In this document: positions 11,000 to 22,597 of the stretch, in pieces
How the letters are laid out: each line of letters begins with the position of its first letter
Position numbering within the stretch: the first letter of the stretch is position 1
Source of the DNA: Hoplostethus atlanticus
Lineage: Eukaryota; Chordata; Actinopteri; Trachichthyiformes; Trachichthyidae
Direction of reading: 5' to 3'
Length of the DNA: 64,000 nt
Assembly (NCBI GenBank): GCA_034670405.1
Contig: JAXDDX010000352.1
Span: forward strand, 62,001 to 126,000
The notes under the pieces: generated by a model
Told to the model about the DNA's origin: nothing
Database searches by the model: none
The model's input: the letters and a program-made list of their open reading frames with translations, nothing else
Program-made: the position numbers and the translations under genes

Positions 11000-13900
11000 A
11001 TGGCCCATGTCCATAAGCTTATTGAATACAACTTGAAGACAAGCTAGGATTAACAATTTTGTTGAGCTAGTTAGCCACTATATTATTAGATGCAACCTAT
11101 TTGCATCCAAACAGCGCAGCGCAAACAACCAAACGCGATTGTACTAATGGTGGCTAAAGTTTACCGAGCCTGACACGTTCGACAGACTTATAAAACAGAC
11201 ACTGGTCCCAACAAATAACTTTAAGATGAGTCCTGACTCCAACCAATAACTTTACTTTTACTTTACTTTACTGTTAATGACTCCAGCTTTAGTTTTCTTA
11301 CTTCTTCCACGCCCAACAAGCCCGTGGCTAGCCCTGCTAGCTCGTTAGCTAACCAGCAGTCGAATATACTGACCACACTAATTTGTAAATTAAATCAAAA
11401 CATGGTGACACTTACAGATTCCAATTTTGCAGATGGGTCACGTACTTTATGAATTGCTCCATCTTTAAGCTTCAATTTAGATGCTAATCCTGCCCTTGCT
11501 CAAGCAGTCCGAGGATTGATCATCACATACAGAAAAAATGAGCTAACTGTAGCCGAGCTAACTGTAGCCATTGCCGTTAAAAATGAAATTAATCCGCTCT
11601 GTCCTGGCATTTTCGTGTGTTGGGAGACTGTGCAGGGATCTATGTTGCTGCCTGCATCCTACAAAAGAATAACTGGAGAGTTGATATATCTCAGTAGATA
11701 CGTTGTTGTTTTAGCTTCACTGGTCGCAAAGTAATGGTGCATTCCAGTGTACTCGGAAAAATTTAATGAAATGAACTAGTCAAACTATTGAGGAAATATG
11801 TTTGTTGAATGACAGAATTGAATGAGACCCTTGTCAACCATATCACCATTGAAGTCACCCACTACCTGGAACTCCTGGAACAAATCTCTCCAGTAGTCTA
11901 CATTCTGTCTCTGATAGTTTCCCCACCAGTTTTCAATCTTTGATTTGCAGCACAATGTCCATGAACTGTGTCATTTTCAACCTAGAAAACACTGTAAACA
12001 CTGCACATTCTCGGTACCAAGATCCAATCTGATTATTGTGGGGCAACCCTCCCACTCACTAACAGCACCAATGAAGTAAGCTGCAACAACCTCAGTTTTA
12101 CTGTTTGTGAAGTTCACTAGCATCCAGATGATATGGCGTGAAGGGGGGAGAAACGACCTCCCCCCTTCGAGTCTTCAAAGTTTACCAGTGTTGCGGCTTT
12201 TAGTCTTATTTCTACCACTTTTTGTATTTTTGGGTTCAGTAATGTATGAAATAAAGACGGAATGCAGTAAGAATGGGCCCCATCCACGAGCCCTTCAGGA
12301 ATGTATGGGCATGGGGTGGTGATATTAAGGCCCAGACACACCAAGCCGACATCAAAGAACTAGCAGCAACCAAGACTGATCGCTTTATGTTGCCTCACGT
12401 CGCCTGTAAAAGTTGCACTGGAACACACCAAAGACTACAGCCGACGGCCAGCTGATAGCTCACATGCACGTACGTTCTGCGCCTACATATTACAATATGC
12501 CTTAGCATTATAATTGTTTGTGGTTGCTGCAGAGTCAATAATAACTAAAATGTTACCAAATGATTAATTAAACTGGTAGTTAGCACTGTAGTTATTAATT
12601 CATTATTAAGTACTTACAAATGATCAGCATATTAGTTGACCATGACTGATGCATACTTGAATAACTAACTAATATGTTAACACATGGTTAGTTAATGCCT
12701 AATCAATAGTGTCCAGCCATAAAGTGTCCATAATAGTCCACTTTGTTCAGTACTATATTTTTCCAAAGATGGTACAGTCCTACATGTGCTGTTGGTAAAC
12801 TAGGAATTGTTCTGTTATATTCAATGTAAGTCACTCTTAAGTGACAGCTTAATGCTAAAACATGAACGAAATTGGGCTTTTATTCTAGAGAGTTCAACTT
12901 ATCGTGGCACTTTGAAGTTCCTGCTCAACAAGATGAGTAATGGTTAAGTAACCAAATAGCCATCTGGACATAGCTCTCTGTTCATTAATTATGCATAAGA
13001 GCACTAATCAGAAATAATGGGCTTCTTAATTACTGTTCCCTCAACAAGCAAGAGCAGGTGAGCAAAAACAGCTTGGCACCAGGACATTCCACCACATGCA
13101 GTTCCCACTGTCAAACTGCAAATTGACATAATGAGGTTGACAAACTGTCAGCTATTAATGAATAGCACTGAAAGACGAATTGTCTCACAGATGTGTTCAG
13201 GGGACTGTATTTCATCTTATCAAGGTGTCAGAGTTTCTCGGTGAGAATTAGTGTTATCACGTGTTATCAAGTGTAATCTAATTGAAATTGTACCCCATAC
13301 AGTGCAGTCATCACAGATGCCAGCCTTTATCATTGTTCTGTTGTCTTTTTTTAAATGTTTTTTGAGCATCACTATTTTGTGAAAAAACACATTCTGTTTA
13401 AAAAAAAACAGCTATTGGTGATGTACCTTGTATTTCTGGGTCCATTTTGTTGTTTGATGGTGTATTTATCTTATTCCTGTTTCCATTGGTCTAAGTGCAT
13501 ATTTCAACCAGTACACCGTGCATATGTGCTGTGGAAAGCTTGGCACACTCTTTTAATTCCATAAAAAAAACAATTAAATAGGCCTACTGGGTTGATGGAG
13601 ATGTGCTGCCACCACCTTTGATAGGCCTAGGGAAGAGTCAGGCAGGGATCAGGGTCCAACTCAGTGTCCAAAGACCTTACTTCATGTATCAGAAAACAGA
13701 CTATGTTCATTAAATCATAAGCTGTTTTCACACAAATTGCAGTTGTTGTAATAGACATTTTGGGTAGTTACAACCAACTTGTCTGATTAGTCAACAAGAC
13801 AGTGCTTCAAATTAGCATTTTCCACCATTGACAAAAAATAACTGAAACAATTTGATGTTGCTATGGTGGAGTAATTATTGTAAGCTAGATAATGAAATGT

Positions 13901-14095
13901 TCTTGGAAAATGTAATCATTTTAATGTTAATTTTGAGTAATTGTATATGCCGTTCTTAGTTTGGATGAATAGTTGGAAAAGGATACAAAACCAAAAGAAG
14001 AAAATACAGAGATATGCTGCATTGTCCGATGAGGAGCTGGATCAGCAAGATAAGTCAATAAATGAACTCAGCACTTAACTTCTTAGCCTGTGAAA
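11000..14095. other. No gene recognised
   Basis: AT-rich sequence with only short, unrelated frames. No splice-consistent coding and no transposon termini stood out. It may be intergenic or intronic. Confidence 0.5.
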
Positions 14096-14099
14096 TGTT

Positions 14100-14175
14100 T
14101 ATAATAATAATATAATAGTCTTTATTTATATAGAACTTTTCAAAACAAGGTTACAAAGTGCTTCACAGCCAGGAA
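14100..14175. repeat. LINE/SINE-type 3' tail fragment
   Basis: An ATAATAATA tract followed by TCTTTATTTATATAGAACTT and AGGTTACAAAGTGCTTCACA is the common 3'-end signature of fish L2-like LINEs and their SINEs, here in reverse orientation. Confidence 0.4.
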
Positions 14176-14264
14176 AAATATATGATATATTTTGATTTTG
14201 TTGCATAGGTAACAAAAATTAGCTACATGAACAAACATGCTGTATGAACGCAATATTATACACG

Positions 14265-15090
14265 GTGGTGTTCCTAGGGTGTTACTCGGTGGTTGCTAGG
14301 TGATTACTAGTGGCTGTCGGGTATTACTAGGAGGTCACCTGGTAATTAGCAGTGGCTGCTAAAATGTTATTAGTAGTGTTATGCCCGGCCTAGGGGAAAA
14401 CCTGAGCATAGCATAAAATGACTCCCCTCTTTCCCCACTCCCAAAGATGACCAGTGCCACAGCAGATACAGTCCCAAACAGAATTGATTTATTAATCAAT
14501 TATGGTAGAATAGGTGTCGGGGAGAGCACGGCCAAAACAATAAACAAAACAATTTATAATATTAACAACTAACTTACCTATCTTCACCAAAAGGAAGCAA
14601 AAGAAATACAGGCATCTTACCTACCTCCCTAACATAAACAGGAGGAAAGATGTCAACAGAAAAGGCTTCTCACCCCTAGAGCTACCAGGACTGCTCTTTT
14701 AGAAGAAAATCACAATATGTACAACAGAGATCAGTACATTCACACTAAAATCGGCGATCACTCGGCAGCACAACACGGTCTGGTTGAGAGTCAGGAAAGA
14801 GACAGAGTGAAACCGGCGTCAGCAGGTGCCATTTTAAAGTAGGCGCCAACCAGTCCAATCACCAGTCACCACCTGCAACTCAACATACTGAGAAACACAC
14901 AGAACAGGGTGAACAGCACCACCCTCAGGCAGGGAGGGAAAACAGCACAATAAATCACACAATCACACTCAAATACAAATACACATTATGACTCACATTA
15001 TGACTCAGGGTGCTTACCAGTAGTTGGTAGTTTGTTATTAGGTGGTTGCAATGTAATTAAAAGTTGTTTTTAGGGTGTTACTACTACTAC
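14265..15090. repeat. Degenerate GGTTGCTAGGTG minisatellite, split by an LTR
   Basis: Variants of GGTGTTACTAGGTGGTTGCTAG occur at 14265-14376 and again at about 15010-15090, on either side of a solo LTR. It is the same repeat type as the larger array at 22318-22597. Units are about 15-20 bp and diverged. Confidence 0.6.
14377..15019 (-). mobile_element. Solo LTR (643 bp) in the minisatellite
   Basis: The block runs from TGTTATGCCCGG to GTGCTTACCA, so it has TG and CA ends. It is flanked by the 4-bp direct repeat GTAG at 14373-14376 and 15020-15023. A TTTATTAATCAA stretch near 14485 gives an AATAAA-type signal on the minus strand. Minisatellite sequence resumes on both sides. No internal retroviral sequence remains. 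Confidence 0.55.
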
Positions 15091-15099
15091 ACAAAAAGT

Positions 15100-15560
15100 G
15101 TGTAAGAGTTACTGAGGAAAACCTTCACAACAATTTGCACTAATAATTTTATTAGTAGTTTAAACTGCTATACAGGGTAAAATCTACTTATGACATAACA
15201 TTCAGAGTAAAAAAATAAAGTCAACTTGCATCTTTTCTGTTTGCAAGTAGATTTTACTTACTTATCTGATACATTAATACGTATTTATTTATTAATACTT
15301 AATTATTTAAAATAAAAAATATTTAAAAAACAAAATAAAAGATAATAAACATTATGGAGTGGAAACCACAAGGTATGTGCCTAATACAGTTCTGGACAAG
15401 ATTCTTGACACCCTTGCATTTTATGCAGATTATGAACAATCTGAAAATCTTTTGAAATAATTTCGGCCTTCACACACTCATCTATTGATTTCAACAGCAG
15501 ACAATTCAACAATAACAATAAAAATAAAGAAAATATTTTATGGTTTAAAAATTAGAAAGT
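15100..15560. other. AT-rich sequence with a possible second Tc1-type end
   Basis: Mostly low-complexity AT sequence. TACAGTTCTGGACAAGATTC near 15387, followed by TTGACACCCTTGC, resembles the outer end of a Tc1 element and may be a terminus of the neighbouring relic or of an older copy. Confidence 0.35.
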
Positions 15561-17159
<1,599 letters not shown>

Positions 17160-17496
17160 ACTTTAAATCAAATCAAATCAAATCACATTTATTTGTATAG
17201 CCCTTAATCACCGTTACAGTCTCTAAGGGCTTCACAGTGCCCAACATGTGAAAATAATAAATGGTTAGTACACGACATCCCCCAGCCTTAGACCCTCAGA
17301 GAGGACAAGGAAAAACTCCCACAAACCCTCACTGGGAAAATTGGGAGAAACCTTGGGAGGGGCTACTCAGAGAGGGATCCCCCTACCAGGACGGTTGGGC
17401 GTGCAATAGATGCCGAGTTTGGGCAAGCAGCGTATACACAATATATGAAAGTTTATTTTGGTGGGACATCCAGATCTGATGGGGCGGCATCACAGC

Positions 17497-17704
17497 AACG
17501 GCAACTCAGTCAGCGTCATCATAGGACTAGGGGACCATGCAGGCGCCAACACTGCCCACATAGGAGAACGCAACGTCCGCTCAGTCAGCATCGTGCTAGG
17601 AGGCGGGACCAACCAGACGCCAACTCTGCCCAGATAGGGGAACGCAACGTCCGCTCAGTCAGCATCGTCCTAGGAGGCGGGACCAACCAGACGCCAACTC
17701 TGCC
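17497..17704. repeat. 74-bp tandem repeat in the LINE 3' UTR
   Basis: About 2.8 units. The word AACGCAACGTCCGCTCAGTC starts at about 17567 and again at 17641, a 74-bp period. A more diverged partial unit precedes them. Each unit contains GGCGGGACCAACCAGACGCC in the second half. Confidence 0.8.
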
Positions 17705-17919
17705 GGGCTGCGGCCTGGAACAGATAGGAGACTCACCCACACACACCCATACACACACTCTCACTCACACAGACAAACATGACCAGCGTCAGTGGACAGG
17801 AGCAGGTAGACCAGGAGAATAGGACATGTAGGCAGGATGCTAGTATCCATCGGCAGGACCCTGATCTAGGATGAGCTAACTGGTCTAGCCTTACTCTGAG
17901 AAGAGACTGAGCCACTCCC

Positions 17920-20900
17920 TCAAGGCTGGTCAAATGACAGAGAGAATAAATGGGTTTTTAGCCTTGACTTAAAGACTTGGATAGAGCCTGCCTCTCTGAT
18001 TGAGGCAGGCAGACTGTTCCATAGATAGGGAGCCCGGTAAGAGAAGGCTCTGTTACCTGCAGTTTTCTTTTTGACTGCTGGGATAGACAGGTAGCCAGCG
18101 TCCTGAGATCTGAGGGCGCGTGGCGGTTTATAAGGTTTAATCAAATCGGATAAATAGGACGGTGCCATCCCATGTAATGATTTATATGTAAGTAAAAGCA
18201 CCTTAAAGTCACACCTGGCCTGAATTGGTAGCCAGTGTAATGAGGACAGGATGGGAGTTATATGGTCGAATTTCCTAGTTTTGGTCAGGATTCTGGCAGC
18301 AGCATTCTGGACCAGTTGTAGTTTTTTAGTGCGCCCAGTAGGTAAGCCCGAGAAAAGGACATTGCAATAATCGATTCTGGATGATACAAAGGCATGTACT
18401 AAAATTTCTGCGTCTGCCTCTGTTAGCATAGGTCGAATTTTAGCAATATTGCGAAGATGATAAAACGCTGATTTAGTGATCTCCTTAATGTGCAACTCGA
18501 ATGAGAGGGTAGGGTCGAATTTTACCCCAAGGTTTTTAACGTATGGGCTCTGGGAGATTACACAACTATCAAAGTTAAGAGTACTATTCTCAAATAAGTG
18601 TCTATGTCTAGCCGGTCCCACAATCAGCATCTCAGTTTTGCTGCCATTAAGGAGTAGGAAGTTTAGGGACATCCAATATTTGACCTCTGATAGGCAGGCC
18701 TCTAGTTTTTGGAATTGGGTGTCATCGGTTGGTTTGACTGGTATGTAAATTTGGGTGTCATCGGCGTAGCAATGGAAGTTAATGCCAAATTTGCGAATGA
18801 TGCCACCAAGTGGTAGCATATAGATAGAGAATAGCAGTGGTCCTAGGACAGAGCCTTGTGGGACACCAAAGTCCATATTGCAACACTCTGAGGTCATGTT
18901 GTTGTAAAAGACGTGGTGTGATCTATCAAGTAGGTAAGACCTAAACCAAGAAAGGGCTGATCCCCGGATACCAATATAATGTTCAAGACGGTTCAAGAGT
19001 ATCGCATGATCAATTGTGTCGAAGGCTGCACTCAGGTCAAGTAGCAATAGTGCTGAGGTTGAATTGGAGTCAATAGCTAACAAAAGATCATTTACCACTC
19101 TCGTAAGTGCAGTTTCGGTCGAGTGAAGGGATCTAAAGCCAGATTGAAAGGGATCAAGCAGGTTATTTTTTGTCAAAAAATCTGTAAGTTGACTGGCTAC
19201 TGTTCGTTCAAGTAATTTGGAGAGGAACGGCAGATTTGAGATTGGTCTATAGTTCTGAAGTACTTCGGGGTCAAGGTTCGGTTTTTTCAGTAGTGGCTTG
19301 ATCACGGCCGTTTTAAAGGCGGAGGGCACCGTGCCAGTGGAGAGCGACTGATTGATCATATAGAGAATGGAGGGTCCTAGGATAGGGAATACTTCTTTAA
19401 GCAGTTTAGCAGGTAGAGGGTCAAGCATGCAGGTCGTGGGTTTTGAAGACAGAGTTAGCTTGGTGAGAGAGTCTAAGGAAACTAAATCAAACTGTGAGAA
19501 AAGACATTCAGCCCGGGGAACACCAAGTGGACTTTTCAGGGGTGAGACGGCACCGCCAGTAGAGAGTGTACTGGTGATCTCATCTCTAATCAGCGTGATT
19601 TTCTGACTAAAAAAGGACATGAAATCATTCGGAGAAAACAGAAAGCTATCAGAGGGGGAGGGATTCCGTGTTAGCTTAGCAACAGTGTCGAATAGAAACT
19701 TTGGGTTGTTTTTATTTGCACTGATTAACCTAGAGAAGTGTGCAGTTTTGGCTGACGAGAGTGCACATTTATAATTTAGCAAGCTATCATTCCAGGCAAG
19801 CCGGAAGACTTCGAGTTTGGTCAATCGCCATTTACGTTCTAGTTTTCTACAGGCTTGTTTAAGTGCACGAGTGTCGTGGGTAAACCACGGTGCAAACTTC
19901 CTAGCGTGGTGTTTTCTAGTGACTAACGGGGCGATTGAGTCAAGCGCGTTGGTAAGGCTAGCGTTTAGTTCGTTGGCAAAATTGTCGAGTGAGCCAACAT
20001 GACCAGAGAGTGATGCGAGAAAGCTGGGCAGTTTTTCAGATAGTAACGAGGCCGTAGTGGCATTAATACGACGACTAATATAAGTATCTTCACATTTTTG
20101 GCGTGGGAAGATCAATTTGATTTCAAATTTAATGAGATAGTGATCAGATAAGGCGGGCACATAAGAGGAGACCACTAAAGCAGAAACAGGAATGCCACGG
20201 GTCAGAACCAGGTCAAGGGTGTTGCCGCCATGGTGGGTTGGTTCATTAACAAATTGAGTGAGGCCGCAAGTATCAATAAGATCTAGGAAGGCCTTACTGA
20301 GAGGATCGGTGGAATTATTCAGGTGAATGTTAAAATCACCGATAATGAGAATATTATCAGCTCGGGTCACTAAGTCCGAAATGAAATTGGAGAACTCTTC
20401 TAAGAAGAGCGAATAGGGCCCAGGTGGGCGGTAAAGTACTGCTAAGTAGAATGACGGGAGATTCGTAGCTGTAGGGTGCAGAATCAGGACTTCGAAGGAT
20501 GTAAATTTGTTGTTAGTGTTGGGAGTAAGACTAAGGATAGGGTTAAATATCAGGGCAACACCCCCTCCTTTTTTCGTCTCCCGGGCAACCTGAGAACTAA
20601 GAAAGTTTGGGGGAGAAGCTTCAATTAGAGGCAAAAACTCATTTGGCTTTAGCCAGGTTTCACAGAGACCCATCATGTCTAGACTATGTTCAGTAATCAA
20701 ATCATTGATCAGTAACGCTTTTGTTGACAATGATCTTATATTGATGTAGCCCACCGTGAGGCGTTCACTACTGCTAGAGTTTTTATCAATGTTAATGGCA
20801 GTATGCGTGGGTCGAATTTCAATTAAGTTGCTGTAATTTACTGTGGGTCGGTAGGAAATTTGACGGGCGCGGTGGGAGAAAGATACAGTCTTAATTGGAA

Positions 20901-21093
20901 GGACTGTACTGTAATTTTCAAATCGAGAGGTGCCACTGCCAGAGGATAAAGTAGAAGCAGACTGGTAAAACTCGGTAGATATGGGGGAAAAATGGCGAGC
21001 GGGGGGCACAGTCTCAGTCTGTTCTGCTGTAAGCTCTAACCTGGCAGACTCCACACCCTTTCTATGCCTAGCAGGTTCTCTAATCGCCTGCAT
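17920..21093 (-). CDS. LINE ORF2: AP endonuclease and reverse transcriptase, 1057 aa
   Basis: Intact reading frame for the enzyme that nicks target DNA and primes reverse transcription of the element RNA. Endonuclease motifs in order: NIR (118-120), CETW (E145), GDFN (252-255) and SDH (316-318), so the catalytic residues are present. Reverse transcriptase motifs: YRPISNLPFLSK (615-626), LLDLSAAFDTIDH (684-696), PQGSVLGP (745-752) and YADD (776-779). The C-terminal DYCN and HWLPIQ blocks follow. Length is that expected for an L2/CR1-type ORF2. It starts 24 bp after the ORF1 stop, which suggests reinitiation. With no visible lesion this copy may be recent. Activity would still need an intact 5' end. 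Confidence 0.9.
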   Translation of the reverse strand: MQAIREPARHRKGVESARLELTAEQTETVPPARHFSPISTEFYQSASTLSSGSGTSRFENYSTVLPIKTVSFSHRARQISYRPTVNYSNLIEIRPTHTAINIDKNSSSSERLTVGYINIRSLSTKALLINDLITEHSLDMMGLCETWLKPNEFLPLIEASPPNFLSSQVARETKKGGGVALIFNPILSLTPNTNNKFTSFEVLILHPTATNLPSFYLAVLYRPPGPYSLFLEEFSNFISDLVTRADNILIIGDFNIHLNNSTDPLSKAFLDLIDTCGLTQFVNEPTHHGGNTLDLVLTRGIPVSALVVSSYVPALSDHYLIKFEIKLIFPRQKCEDTYISRRINATTASLLSEKLPSFLASLSGHVGSLDNFANELNASLTNALDSIAPLVTRKHHARKFAPWFTHDTRALKQACRKLERKWRLTKLEVFRLAWNDSLLNYKCALSSAKTAHFSRLISANKNNPKFLFDTVAKLTRNPSPSDSFLFSPNDFMSFFSQKITLIRDEITSTLSTGGAVSPLKSPLGVPRAECLFSQFDLVSLDSLTKLTLSSKPTTCMLDPLPAKLLKEVFPILGPSILYMINQSLSTGTVPSAFKTAVIKPLLKKPNLDPEVLQNYRPISNLPFLSKLLERTVASQLTDFLTKNNLLDPFQSGFRSLHSTETALTRVVNDLLLAIDSNSTSALLLLDLSAAFDTIDHAILLNRLEHYIGIRGSALSWFRSYLLDRSHHVFYNNMTSECCNMDFGVPQGSVLGPLLFSIYMLPLGGIIRKFGINFHCYADDTQIYIPVKPTDDTQFQKLEACLSEVKYWMSLNFLLLNGSKTEMLIVGPARHRHLFENSTLNFDSCVISQSPYVKNLGVKFDPTLSFELHIKEITKSAFYHLRNIAKIRPMLTEADAEILVHAFVSSRIDYCNVLFSGLPTGRTKKLQLVQNAAARILTKTRKFDHITPILSSLHWLPIQARCDFKVLLLTYKSLHGMAPSYLSDLIKPYKPPRALRSQDAGYLSIPAVKKKTAGNRAFSYRAPYLWNSLPASIREAGSIQVFKSRLKTHLFSLSFDQP

Positions 21094-21117
21094 CCCGGCG
21101 AGCTCTACGGACAGATG

Positions 21118-21570
21118 TCAGCTTTCCCTTAAACATCTATCTATGTTGCTAGATAATAAAGCAGCGCCTACCCCATTAGGGTGGAGGCCGTCAGCTTTCA
21201 GCAAGCCGGGTTTGCCCCAGAAGGAGGGCCAGTTATCTAAGAAGACTAATCCCTTTTCTTCACAGTGCTTCGCCAGCCAGAGGTTGAGGGAGACTAATCT
21301 GCTATAACTCTCATCATTGCCCCTCGCGAAAGGTAAGGGGCCAGAGACAATTAATCGATGCCGACACATCTTCCTAGCGAGGTCACATGTCCTGGCTATG
21401 TTGAGCTTGGTGACCTCCGATTGCCTCATCCTAATGTCATTGGCGCCGACGTGTACTATGATGTTGCTATACTCACTGGGTGGACCGTTTGCCTCTTTCT
21501 TACCCTTGTGTCTGAACCTATTGTTCGCCAGCACCCTTAAGTTGGCAGTTTTGAAGCCATAAAATGCCAT
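21118..21570 (-). CDS. LINE ORF1 fragment with SGNH-hydrolase-like domain, 150 aa
   Basis: The protein has IIVHVGANDIRMRQSEV (block III of SGNH/GDSL hydrolases, with GAND in place of GxND). Near its end it has DGLHPNGVGAALLS (block V, with the Asp-His pair). Some CR1/L2 LINEs carry such an esterase-like domain in ORF1. The serine-bearing first block (GDS) is not visible, so the N-terminus is truncated. The frame ends 24 bp before ORF2. Confidence 0.75.
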   Translation of the reverse strand: MAFYGFKTANLRVLANNRFRHKGKKEANGPPSEYSNIIVHVGANDIRMRQSEVTKLNIARTCDLARKMCRHRLIVSGPLPFARGNDESYSRLVSLNLWLAKHCEEKGLVFLDNWPSFWGKPGLLKADGLHPNGVGAALLSSNIDRCLRES

Positions 21571-21575
21571 AAAAT

Positions 21576-22317
21576 GTGTTTATATATGTGTTTATATATG
21601 TATTATTGTTTGATCATGTGCTGTTAAATTAAACAGCTAAACATGTGAAGACTATTTCAATAAAGACAAAATATCATTGAGATTATAAATCTCCAAATCT
21701 CAGCCAAATGCAAGTCAATACATAAAAGTTTATGACAGACAACATAAAACAATTTACAAGACATCAAATAAAATCATGATCATAAACCCACCAGGACCAG
21801 TGCAATAGTTAAACAAATTTGTAAATACCAATAAAACCAAATCATTTTCAGAGATGTCTTTCCATACAAATAATAGATAACAGATAATCTAAAAACACAA
21901 CTTTTAAAAAGCAGGAAAAGCTTAATTAAAATGTGCAATCTGTAAACCAACAAGGTCACCCTACTACAAAACATGGGATTTAAGAGATTTTTTCTCAAAT
22001 TGACTGAGTGAATACATAATTCAAGGATAGACTGTATGTGCCTACTGTGGTAAGTCGAGCCATATACACAGCCAAGGTAACCACAGACACCCCTTTTCTA
22101 ACTGGCCCCAGCTTGGCATACTTGTCGACGAGCAGTATTACCACTGTCAGCTCCTCAGGTCCTGGACGGAACACAGCTGACCCGCATCAACAGCTGACTG
22201 AACTGTGTATGACCCCTGCTATAGATTGGACCCTGTCAGAGTATCTACCCTGGATGAACAGACCCACACTGATTCCCCTCGACTACGGCTCACTAATTGC
22301 ACAACTGGACCTGGATG
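21576..22317. other. No gene recognised
   Basis: AT-rich sequence followed by an open stretch on the plus strand (22038-22340) with no domain that I recognise. The latter is probably by chance. Confidence 0.45.
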
Positions 22318-22597
22318 CCTGGACCTTAAGTGGTTGTTAGGATGTCTGTAGGTGGTTGCTAGGGTGTACTACGTGGTGGATAGGGTGTTACTAAGTGGTT
22401 GTTAGTGTGTTCCTAGTTGGTTGCAAGGGTCAACTAGGTTGTTGTTAGGGTGTACTATGTGGTTGCTAAAGTGTACTAGGTGGTTGTTAGGATGTTTCTA
22501 GGGTGTACTAGGTGGTTGCTAGTGTGTTCCTAGCTGGTTGCTAGGGTGATCTAAGTTGTTGTTAGGGTGTTGCAATGTGGTTGCTAGGGTGTGTCAC
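22318..22597. repeat. GGTTGCTAGGGTGTxCTAGGT minisatellite
   Basis: At least 14 diverged units of the type TGGTTGTTAGGGTGT / ACTAGGTGGTTGCTAG in direct orientation. It is related to the shorter array at 14265. Confidence 0.8.

Larger units (their letters stand above)
17164..21575 (-). mobile_element. Nearly full-length L2/CR1-group LINE
   Basis: Minus-strand non-LTR retrotransposon. It has the end of ORF1, an intact ORF2 and a 3' UTR that ends in GGGCTATACAAATAAATGTG plus (GATTT)n at 17164-17190, the classic tail type of fish L2 elements. The 5' end is cut just upstream of ORF1 codon 1 as seen here, so the true ORF1 start is probably lost. No clear target duplication was found. The 3' end abuts the Tc1 relic. 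Confidence 0.85.

Noticed and set aside
17164-17190. Short direct repeats that might suggest a CRISPR-like array
   Set aside because: It is a (GATTT)n LINE tail. No array with regular unique spacers was seen anywhere in the window.
17445-17822. Arg/Gln-rich frame
   Set aside because: It is the LINE 3' UTR tandem repeat read on the wrong strand.
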